Source: Changpingibacter yushuensis (GTDB lineage Bacteria; Actinomycetota; Actinomycetes; Actinomycetales; Actinomycetaceae). From it: a stretch of DNA of 64,000 bases. The translations under genes and the position numbers were made by a program. The stretch covers positions 2,418,001 through 2,482,000 of the forward strand of contig NZ_CP059492.1 of assembly GCF_014041995.1 (NCBI RefSeq), in the 5' to 3' direction. The notes beneath the pieces are model-generated. The model worked only from the letters and a program-made list of their open reading frames with translations, was not told the DNA's origin and searched no databases. Positions 57,749-64,000 of the stretch are shown piece by piece. Every line of letters begins with the position of its first letter. Position 1 is the first letter of the stretch.

Positions 57749-58477
57749 ATGGACAAAAAACGTGAGGAAATCGTTGCGAAAATAGCGGTCCTAGGGGACG
57801 CTCCAGCTGAACGTCCAGGCACACCACAAGAACCCGTTCAAGGCCGCAAGCCACGGGTGGCAGACCGCGGCCCAAAGGCTAAGCGCGGTGAGGTGCGGAG
57901 CCGGATTCTTCAGGTGGCACGCGAGGAGTTTCTAGAAAAAGGATACGAAGGCGCGACAGTTAGAAACGTGGCCCGGAGAGCTGGATGCGACTCGGCACTT
58001 GTGGCGTACTATTTCGGGGCCAAGCAACGCCTGTTCCGCGAGTGCTTCAACTTACCTATGGACCCCGCACAAGCAGTACTGGAACAAATCCTGCCAGGAA
58101 GGGAAGGCGCCGGAGAACGACTTGTTGACTTCATGCTCACCATGTATGAGGAGCATCTGACTGGCGAAACCATGGGGGCGCTCATGAGAGCACTCATCAC
58201 TGATACCGCTACGGTGCAGCGGTTCCGCAACTATATGCGGTCGGACGTTATCTCCCGGGTAGGCGAAGAGCTGGGCGGCAAGAACGAAATAGCAGGCAAT
58301 ATCGAACTGGCCATGGCAATGCTCTATGGTGTTGCAACCATGCGCTACATCATCAAGCTCGAGCCACTGGCCTCCATGCCGCGCGAACGGCTGCTTCGTG
58401 AACTTGCCCCTATCGTGCAGCAACGCATTGACCATATCTACGCTTACATCAAGTTCGAAAGGTCGGCTGGTTCCTAG
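57749..58477 (+). CDS. TetR-family transcriptional regulator
   Basis: 242 aa. A ~45-residue charged leader precedes the TetR helix-turn-helix (ILQVAREEFLEKGYEGATVR, then NVARRAGCDSALVAYYFGAK), followed by an all-helical ligand domain (MYEEHLTGETMGALMRALIT). It is divergent from the activase giant, so it likely controls that gene and itself. No recognisable ligand. Its stop TAG lies inside the first unit of the 16-bp repeat array. Confidence 0.93.
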   Translation: MDKKREEIVAKIAVLGDAPAERPGTPQEPVQGRKPRVADRGPKAKRGEVRSRILQVAREEFLEKGYEGATVRNVARRAGCDSALVAYYFGAKQRLFRECFNLPMDPAQAVLEQILPGREGAGERLVDFMLTMYEEHLTGETMGALMRALITDTATVQRFRNYMRSDVISRVGEELGGKNEIAGNIELAMAMLYGVATMRYIIKLEPLASMPRERLLRELAPIVQQRIDHIYAYIKFERSAGS

Positions 58478-58534
58478 GGAAGTGAGTTCCTAGGGAAGTG
58501 AGTTCCTAGGGAAGTGAGTTCCTAGGGAAGTTGG
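58471..58534. repeat. Four 16-bp tandem repeats holding the stops of both convergent genes
   Basis: TTCCTAGGGAAGTGAG at 58471, 58487 and 58503, and TTCCTAGGGAAGTTGG at 58519. The TetR stop TAG is in unit 1. The minus-strand gene's stop TAG is in unit 4. The palindrome CCTAGG gives TAG on both strands of every unit. Confidence 0.95.
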
Positions 58535-59247
58535 TCCTTAGGAATCACCAATGCGTAGCCGGCATCAGGTTCAATGATCACTCCGGAGTATTCGCCAAGC
58601 ATTGGGCCAACTTCTGAGAGCCGCACCGTGGCAACCTGACCAATCACACCTGATTTCACCAAGCTGACCGGTGAAAGATACAACGGAAAATACTCCTTCT
58701 GGTCAGCATTATTGCTGGTGCTAGCCACACCGCCTTCCCAGCCGCCGCCATGATAGAACCGGCGATCCGAGAGGGCACTGAGAATCTGGCCAGATTCGGC
58801 CGTGCCACTCATTGCCCGAGCCAGGGTCAGAATCGTTTCTAAGAGATCTGCCATCGGCATCAGGTCTGAACATGGCAGGAACTGCGGCCCCTGGGCATTG
58901 GGCAACCCGAAGATCCAGAAACCGCTGCAAGCGCTCTGCGCCTCAAGCCCATCAATGAGGAGAGTGAGAAGCCGCGCCCTGCGCATACTCAGACCGAACC
59001 GACCAAGCATGTCAGGGCGCCCAAGGGTGGCGGTGAGTGACTCAGGCGTAAGAAAGATGTATGAACAATGCCCGATGATCTGAGTAGGTTTGTCTGGGCC
59101 CCCACCAGCCACACAGGCAACAACAGAATCCCACTTGCCCACAGGGTCGAGCTGTATGCGGACGGTCCGTCCACGATCGGTGTCGATCGTGGACGGAGCG
59201 GGCGGCAGAATGGACGCCCGCGCCGGCGTCGCTTGGGAATCCCCCAC
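58522..59247 (-). CDS. Conserved hypothetical protein (~241 aa)
   Basis: I do not recognise the family. It is soluble with no signal peptide. It contains TVRIQLDPVGKWDSVVACVA, HCSYIFLTPESLTATLG and a C-terminal VATVRLSEVGPMLGEYSGVI. I chose the GTG at 59247, one base after the SDR stop; an open TTG at 59280 would overlap the SDR gene. It follows the SDR gene closely, so the two are likely one transcript. It converges with TetR at the 16-bp array. Confidence 0.7.
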   Translation of the reverse strand: MGDSQATPARASILPPAPSTIDTDRGRTVRIQLDPVGKWDSVVACVAGGGPDKPTQIIGHCSYIFLTPESLTATLGRPDMLGRFGLSMRRARLLTLLIDGLEAQSACSGFWIFGLPNAQGPQFLPCSDLMPMADLLETILTLARAMSGTAESGQILSALSDRRFYHGGGWEGGVASTSNNADQKEYFPLYLSPVSLVKSGVIGQVATVRLSEVGPMLGEYSGVIIEPDAGYALVIPKDQLP

Positions 59248-59248
59248 C

Positions 59249-60016
59249 TCAGTTGCGCCCCGATAACTTCGGGCCAGCAACCGCCCTCACCACGGATCGC
59301 GGTGCAAACTTTATTGCCGCCGCCGCGATCTTGTAGCGGATAGTTGGAGTCACGATAACCGTGCCACGGCGTGCCGCATTGAGGGCCGTGCGGGCAACAT
59401 AATTCGCGGAAGTGAAGGCAAGCTCAGACCACTGGGTGGAGTCCACCTGAGATCGTTCATGGAACTGCGTGTGCACAAGCCCAGGACAAACTGCAGTCAC
59501 GGTGACACCGCTCCCCTTGAGACTTGCTGCCAATCCTTCTGAGAATGTGCGCACCCATGCTTTGTGAGCGGAGTATGTGCCTTGGGCAGTCAGCGATGTC
59601 ATTGATGAGATGTTTATGATGCCACCGTATCCACGCCCAGAGAACTCTGCAGCTGCCGCATGGCAGGTAATGAGCACCGCCCGGACCATCGTATCCAGTG
59701 CGCAAAGTTCGCGGTCCAGCTCACCACCTACAAAATCCTGGCCAAGCCCAAACCCGGCATTATTCACCAGCAGACCAATCGGCTTGTCTGTAGCCCGGAC
59801 CCGGCGCGCCACCAACTCCGCACCCTGAAGAGTAGAAAGGTCGGCAGGCAGAACTTCAACTTGCACGTTGGCCACCTGACGAATCCGTTCGGCCACCTCG
59901 TCCAAGCGCTCGCGGTTTCGAGCCACAAGCACCAAGTCGTTGTTTTCCGCCGCGAGTTCCCAGGCTAGCTCCTGCCCGATACCCGAGGTGGCTCCTGTAA
60001 CCAGTGCACTTCCCAT
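59249..60016 (-). CDS. Short-chain dehydrogenase/reductase
   Basis: 255 aa classical SDR. The nucleotide-binding TGATSGIG, NNAG (LLVNNAGFGLG), the catalytic Ser (INISSMTSL) and YSAHK are intact. NADP(H) is likely from the Arg at VARNRERL. The substrate is unknown. The ATG at 60016 has TAGGCT ending 6 nt upstream and no Shine-Dalgarno site (leaderless type), mirroring the divergent xthA promoter. Confidence 0.92.
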   Translation of the reverse strand: MGSALVTGATSGIGQELAWELAAENNDLVLVARNRERLDEVAERIRQVANVQVEVLPADLSTLQGAELVARRVRATDKPIGLLVNNAGFGLGQDFVGGELDRELCALDTMVRAVLITCHAAAAEFSGRGYGGIINISSMTSLTAQGTYSAHKAWVRTFSEGLAASLKGSGVTVTAVCPGLVHTQFHERSQVDSTQWSELAFTSANYVARTALNAARRGTVIVTPTIRYKIAAAAIKFAPRSVVRAVAGPKLSGRN

Positions 60017-60085
60017 GCTCCAAGCCTAGCTTGCACCTGTTTGCACTCAGACCACTCCTCCACCTCCCACCGCTAGGCTGGTGCC
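60017..60085. promoter_or_regulatory. Back-to-back leaderless promoters for SDR and xthA
   Basis: TAGGCT on the minus strand (60023-60028) and TAGGCT on the plus strand (60074-60079) each end 6 nt before their ATG, in a 69-bp divergent gap. Confidence 0.6.
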
Positions 60086-60895
60086 ATGAGAATCGCCACG
60101 TGGAACATCAACTCGATCCGAGCTCGGGCAGATCGCGCCCTCGAAGTCCTCAACCGTTGGGACCTCGATGTGCTCCTCCTCCAGGAAACCAAGTGCAAAC
60201 CTGAACAGTTCCCCCGTGCTGCTTTCGAAGCAGCTGGATACGAAGTTGCCGCGCACGGTCTGAACCAGTGGAACGGCGTAGCAATCGTTTCCCGGGTCGG
60301 GATCGCCGATGTCCGCACATCGTTTGACGGCCAACCCGGATTCGCCAAAGCCCCCGCCGATGGATCCATTGCAACTCCCGTGATCGAGGCCCGCGCGATC
60401 GGCGCAACGTGCGGCGGCATCGATTTATGGAGCCTCTATATTCCCAACGGCCGCGCTGTAGGAGACCCGCACTACGCCTACAAGCTGGAGTTTCTCTCTG
60501 CCCTCAACCGGACCGCCGCCGGCTGGTTGGCAGCCAACCCCGATCTCCAACTTCTCATGGGCGGCGATTGGAACGTCGCCCCACGCGATACGGACGTATG
60601 GGACAAGGATTTTTTCGACGACGGCCTCTACGTTTCAGAACCTGAAAGGGCAGCTTTCCTCGCTTTCGGTGAGTCAGGCCTTCAGGAAGTCACTCGGCAA
60701 GCTGACGGCGCAACCTATACATTCTGGGACTACCAGCAACTCCGTTTTCCGAAGAATGAAGGCATGCGCATCGACTTCGCATGGACCTCCCCCGCCCTCG
60801 CGCAACGAGTCACCGCTGCACATATTGACCGCAACGAACGCAAAGGTAAGGGAGCCTCGGACCACGTACCCGTCGTCGTCGAAATCGATGACTGA
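60086..60895 (+). CDS. xthA: Exodeoxyribonuclease III
   Basis: 269 aa AP endonuclease/3' exonuclease of base-excision repair. RIATWNINSIRARADRALEV, LLLQETKC (metal Glu), GGDWNVAPRDTDVWD, RIDFAWTSP and the catalytic His in SDHVPVVVE are intact. The ATG at 60086 is leaderless type (TAGGCT 6 nt before). Confidence 0.97.
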   Translation: MRIATWNINSIRARADRALEVLNRWDLDVLLLQETKCKPEQFPRAAFEAAGYEVAAHGLNQWNGVAIVSRVGIADVRTSFDGQPGFAKAPADGSIATPVIEARAIGATCGGIDLWSLYIPNGRAVGDPHYAYKLEFLSALNRTAAGWLAANPDLQLLMGGDWNVAPRDTDVWDKDFFDDGLYVSEPERAAFLAFGESGLQEVTRQADGATYTFWDYQQLRFPKNEGMRIDFAWTSPALAQRVTAAHIDRNERKGKGASDHVPVVVEIDD

Positions 60896-60963
60896 TACGC
60901 GTCACGTTCGCGAGCAGCGCATGCCCCTTGGAATACGTTGCTTCCAGTCATAGAGTGAGCCAC

Positions 60964-61950
60964 ATGACACATAAGCAGCTTGTTCCTCTCGGGGAAACCG
61001 GGGTTTCCATGTCGCGGCTGACGCTTGGCGGCAACACATTTGGCTGGACCTCGAGCAAAGAAGAAGCCTTCTCTGTTCTGGACGCGTTCCGAGCTGCAGG
61101 CGGAAATTCGATCGATACCGCAGATTCATATTCATCGTGGGCTCCCGGCAACCACGGTGGCGAATCGGAAACCATCCTCGGCGCTTGGCTTGCCGAACGC
61201 GGGCTCAATGAGGGTGATGGGCGAGATTCGGTAGTCATCGCAACCAAAGTTTCACAACATCCAGAGTTCTCCGGCCTCGCCCCTGAAAACATTGCGGCAG
61301 CTTGCGATGCTTCCCTGCAACGGCTCGGACTGGGCTACGTTGACATCTACTTTGCGCATTTCGATGACCCGAGCCAGAAGGTTTCAGACATGGCCGAAGC
61401 ATTCTCAGCACTGGTCGATGCTGGGAAGGTACGTGCCATCGGGCTCTCTAACTTCTCGCCCGCGCGGATGCTTGAATGGCTCGACTACACCGAACAGCAC
61501 GAGCTTCATCGCCCAACCATTCTTCAGCAGAAGTACAACTTGGTGGAGCGCCTGACGTTTGAAGCTGCATATGCTCCTATCGCCGCAGAATACGGAATGG
61601 CCACCGAATCGTATTACGCTTTGGCTTCCGGATTCCTCACCGGCAAGTACCGTAACGCAGAGGATGCAGCACAGAACGCCGCCCGCGGATCTGCCGCCAA
61701 AGAATATGTGACACCCGATGGCCTCGCTGTGATTGATGCACTCGTTGCGGTAGCAGAAGAAGCCAACTCCACTCCAACAACTGTGGCGATCGCGTGGCAG
61801 CTAGCGAAGGGAGTATCTTCCCCAATCGCTTCGGCCCGAACGGTTGAGCAACTGCCGGAACTCACGGCCGCACTCGATCTGGATCTCTCCGTCCATCAGG
61901 TCATTCAGTTGGACAATGCCTCCCGGCCATTTGCCGTGAAGGAGTCCTGA
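60964..61950 (+). CDS. Aldo/keto reductase
   Basis: 328 aa TIM-barrel oxidoreductase. The N-terminal LVPLGETGVSMSRLTLGGN, the catalytic Asp region NSIDTADSYSSW, VVIATKVSQH (catalytic Lys) and YVDIYFAHFDD (catalytic His region) match the family. The typical catalytic Tyr is expected in DSYS. NADPH-dependent; the substrate is unknown. I chose the ATG at 60964, which has TAGAGT 7 nt before it and no clear Shine-Dalgarno site. Confidence 0.93.
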   Translation: MTHKQLVPLGETGVSMSRLTLGGNTFGWTSSKEEAFSVLDAFRAAGGNSIDTADSYSSWAPGNHGGESETILGAWLAERGLNEGDGRDSVVIATKVSQHPEFSGLAPENIAAACDASLQRLGLGYVDIYFAHFDDPSQKVSDMAEAFSALVDAGKVRAIGLSNFSPARMLEWLDYTEQHELHRPTILQQKYNLVERLTFEAAYAPIAAEYGMATESYYALASGFLTGKYRNAEDAAQNAARGSAAKEYVTPDGLAVIDALVAVAEEANSTPTTVAIAWQLAKGVSSPIASARTVEQLPELTAALDLDLSVHQVIQLDNASRPFAVKES

Positions 61951-61978
61951 TCACAGGGAAACTGGTCTGAAACGAGAA

Positions 61979-62009
61979 ATGCCGGCACAGCCTCAGGTTG
62001 TGCCGGCAT
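61979..62009 (+). terminator. Terminator between AKR and HAD genes
   Basis: ATGCCGGCACA pairs with TGTGCCGGCAT around a 9-nt loop and runs into CCTTTTC, between convergent genes. Confidence 0.8.
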
Positions 62010-62014
62010 CCTTT

Positions 62015-62056
62015 TCAGATGAGGTCAATGACTCGTCAGATGAGGTCGACGACGTT
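62015..62056. repeat. 21-bp tandem duplication at the HAD gene stop
   Basis: TCAGATGAGGTC-type units at 62015-62035 and 62036-62056. The HAD stop (TGA, plus-strand TCA at 62036) starts the second unit, so the duplication copied the 3' end and stop. Confidence 0.75.
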
Positions 62057-62812
62057 TCCGATACCTTGGTGGATGAAGTCCGGACGGAAGGCGAACTGCT
62101 GGATCTGTTCACGTGTTGTGGAGCCAGATAGAACAAGGTGAGTCTGGAGTCCAGATTCCATGCCAGCCAGAATGTCAGTGTCCATCCGGTCACCTATCAA
62201 AGCCGTCTCTTCGGAATGAGCGTCAATCTTGTTCAGGCCGTTTCGCAGCATGACCGGGTTCGGCTTGCCCACGTAGTACGGGGTCTTCCCTGTGGCCGCC
62301 GTAATCATGGCCGCCACAGCGCCGGTCGCCGGCAATGGGCCATCAGAAGACGGGCCCGTCACATCGGGATTGGTGGCGATGAATCGTGCACCACCCTCAA
62401 TCAAGCGGATGGCTTGCGTCAGCAACTCAAAAGAGTATGTTCGGGTCTCACCCAACACGACCACATCGGGATGGTCGTTAGTCATAACAAAACCGCGTTC
62501 GTACAGAGCTGTTGTGAGGCCCGCTTCGCCAACAACGAAGGCGCGGCGGTTCTCCGATTGCTTTGCTAGGAACGTTGCCGTGGCAAGTGCAGAAGTCCAA
62601 ATGTTCTCCTCAGGAACCGACAAACCCGCCGATTCCAGCCGCGCCGATAGGTCGCGTGGAGTGTAGATAGAGTTGTTGGTGAGGACTAGGAACGGTACTT
62701 CGCGTTCCCGTAGGCGTGAGATGAACTCCTTCGCGCCTGGAAGAGCCGTCTCTTCGTGGATCAGCACACCATCCATATCGGTGAGCCAGTTCTTGATTTC
62801 TCTATTCATCAC
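62036..62812 (-). CDS. HAD-IIA family (NagD-like) phosphatase
   Basis: 258 aa. HAD motif I is DMDGVLIHEE, motif II FLVLTNNS, motif III around YYVGKPNP, and motif IV LIGDRMDTD. The C2A cap is of NagD type; substrates are often nucleotides or sugar phosphates. GTG at 62812 (followed by ATG) is leaderless type, with TAAGCT 6 nt upstream. It is convergent with the AKR gene. Confidence 0.93.
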   Translation of the reverse strand: MMNREIKNWLTDMDGVLIHEETALPGAKEFISRLREREVPFLVLTNNSIYTPRDLSARLESAGLSVPEENIWTSALATATFLAKQSENRRAFVVGEAGLTTALYERGFVMTNDHPDVVVLGETRTYSFELLTQAIRLIEGGARFIATNPDVTGPSSDGPLPATGAVAAMITAATGKTPYYVGKPNPVMLRNGLNKIDAHSEETALIGDRMDTDILAGMESGLQTHLVLSGSTTREQIQQFAFRPDFIHQGIGNVVDLI

Positions 62813-62923
62813 GCCCCCAGCTTACGGTGCCTCACCTGCGATTGTCTGCGGATTCTTCCGTTCGAGACGGTGTCACACCACTCAAAAGGCAAGTGACCCC
62901 ACCCCGCGTGGCACACTTGGCAT

Positions 62924-63727
62924 GTGGAAAGACTCGCCGCTGACACCCTGACTTTCGAACACGCCTACGCCGTGGTCGGATCGCCACTGAGGTCAATCAC
63001 CTATTCGTATGGACACATCGATAAGGTCTTCGAACTGGCCTCAGTCACCAAGCTCCTCACTGCGTGGAGCGCACTCATCGCTATCGAAGAACGTCACATC
63101 GATTTCGCTACCCCCGCCGGTCCAGCAGGCGCCACTGTGCGCCATCTACTCGCACATACCTCTGGAGTCCCGTTTGAAAAGGGCGCTATCCTTGCCAAGC
63201 CCGGCGCCCGGCGCATCTACTCCAACCACGGAATCGAACTGCTTGGTGAGGTTATCTCCGCACACACTGGCCTTTCCATCAACGAATGGATCACGGCCAA
63301 AGTCGTGCGCCCATTACACATGAGGTCGACGACGATCGACGGGTCACCTGCGTATTCGGGCCAGAGTTCGGTGGCAGACTTGGCTTTGTTCGCAGCAGAG
63401 GTGCTTCACCCAACTCTTCTCAGCTCCCAGATGGCTCTTGCCGCAAGAACCGTTCAGTTCCCGGGAATCTCTGGCATCTTGCCTGGCTATGGCCGCCAGA
63501 CGACGAACGATTGGGGAATGGGATTCGAGATCCGCGACCACAAAGATCCCCATTGGACAGGCACCAGCTTTTCTCCCCGCACGTGTGGCCACTTCGGGCA
63601 ATCCGGATCGTTCTTGTGGATCGATCCGACTATCGCCAAAGCCGGCATCTTCTTGGGCGAGCAGAAGTTCGGTGATGCACATCGCCGCTGCTGGCCTGCA
63701 TTGACTGACGCGATGCGGGATCTGTAA
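62924..63727 (+). CDS. Serine hydrolase, beta-lactamase/class C-like
   Basis: 267 aa. S40-V-T-K43 (ELASVTKLL) and Y99-S-N101 (RRIYSNHG) match SxxK and YxN motifs. HFGQSG near residue 221 takes the place of the third motif. There is no signal peptide, so a cytosolic esterase or peptidase is more likely than a penicillin-binding role. GTG at 62924 has CACACT 6 nt upstream and no Shine-Dalgarno site. Confidence 0.9.
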   Translation: MERLAADTLTFEHAYAVVGSPLRSITYSYGHIDKVFELASVTKLLTAWSALIAIEERHIDFATPAGPAGATVRHLLAHTSGVPFEKGAILAKPGARRIYSNHGIELLGEVISAHTGLSINEWITAKVVRPLHMRSTTIDGSPAYSGQSSVADLALFAAEVLHPTLLSSQMALAARTVQFPGISGILPGYGRQTTNDWGMGFEIRDHKDPHWTGTSFSPRTCGHFGQSGSFLWIDPTIAKAGIFLGEQKFGDAHRRCWPALTDAMRDL

Positions 63728-63786
63728 ATATCGCCGCTCTTTGGCCCTAAAGGTACGCCACTTGTGTGGCGCCAACCTAACCACGG

Positions 63787-63824
63787 TAGGGCTACCACAA
63801 ATCGCGATAGGGCTACCACAAATC
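63787..63824. repeat. 17-bp direct repeat downstream of the serine hydrolase
   Basis: TAGGGCTACCACAAATC occurs at 63787-63803 and 63808-63824 (21-bp period). Confidence 0.88.
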
Positions 63825-63928
63825 CTGCGGTGTATCAGCGGAATACCAAAGCTTCTCACGAAACCTATTGGAAACGTGATGGGGGTTACCGTGACGTCAT
63901 CGTTCACGCATGATTTGGAGGTAATCCG

Positions 63929-64000
63929 ATGCACTCACCCGCGATGTCCGTCAGCTCGACCCTCGATGCCATCGATAGCTTTATTTGGGGCCCATGGCTC
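63929..64000 (+). CDS. Alanine/glycine:cation symporter, N-terminal fragment (runs off window)
   Basis: 24 codons only. LDAIDSFIWGPWL matches the start of AGCS-family sodium:alanine/glycine symporters, in which a short helix with FVWGP opens the protein. GGAGG 8 nt upstream fixes the ATG. The rest lies beyond the window. Confidence 0.7.
   Translation, partial: MHSPAMSVSSTLDAIDSFIWGPWL

Noticed and set aside
58471-58534. Regular repeats that could be read as a CRISPR array
   Set aside because: Units are 16 bp and directly abutting, with no spacers. No cas genes are nearby.

Overview
The window reads as chromosome of a mid-to-high-GC actinobacterium, most likely in or near the Actinomycetaceae (Arcanobacterium/Trueperella/Schaalia-like). 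This rests on family recognition, not a database search. The markers are actinobacteria-restricted families (DUF3073 beside purM, an SCP-like protein beside purF, Holin-X, DUF3618, DUF6325/SHOCT), a GTP-type PEP carboxykinase, an IS1249-type transposase and many apparently leaderless genes. There is no rRNA operon, CRISPR array or complete prophage.

Layout. 1-10.4 kb: 5' part of ppk, a conserved hypothetical, tRNA-Lys, an HMA/TauE-SafE/cupredoxin fusion, a two-component system, EamA and AEC transporters, msrB and an MscS-type channel. 10.5-17.9 kb: a tRNA Glu-Asp-Phe cluster followed by an accessory stretch holding an IS1249-like element, a frameshifted HTH gene, a DUF6325-SHOCT-NERD/helicase set and envelope-stress small proteins. 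18.2-38.1 kb: purine biosynthesis (purM, purF, purL, purQ, purS, purC, purD, purA) interleaved with an SCP-like gene, a cell-wall 5'-nucleotidase, gdhA, a CDCA-like gene, pckG and an LppM-like lipoprotein. 38.4-48.5 kb: glgP, a sugar ABC importer lacking its ATPase, a YesL-like protein, fbaA, a SpoU methyltransferase and pyrE. 47.2-52.7 kb: decaying ABC-exporter cassettes. 52.8-64 kb: a giant 2-hydroxyacyl-CoA dehydratase activase-type fusion with a divergent TetR gene, a hypothetical, an SDR, xthA, an aldo/keto reductase, a NagD-type HAD phosphatase, a serine hydrolase and the start of an alanine/glycine:cation symporter.

The genes centre on central carbon, nucleotide and nitrogen metabolism: purines, UMP, glutamate, glycogen breakdown, glycolysis and the PEP node. 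Nucleotides could also be salvaged through the surface 5'-nucleotidase.

Cross-cutting signals. (1) At least ten genes have a TANNNT -10 hexamer 6-7 nt before the start codon and no Shine-Dalgarno site, which is the leaderless-mRNA arrangement. (2) Many intergenic regions, often right at stop codons, carry small private tandem duplications of about 16-36 bp. The same happens in frame at the ends of ppk, the response regulator and the MscS gene. (3) A degenerate second copy of the pyrE 3' end flanks a fragmentary ABC-2 operon. (4) A GTnAC array with 11-bp spacing lies upstream of gdhA and resembles GlnR operators. I found no clearly complete, novel multi-gene system. The best candidates are the DUF6325-SHOCT-NERD/helicase set and the activase giant with its regulator.
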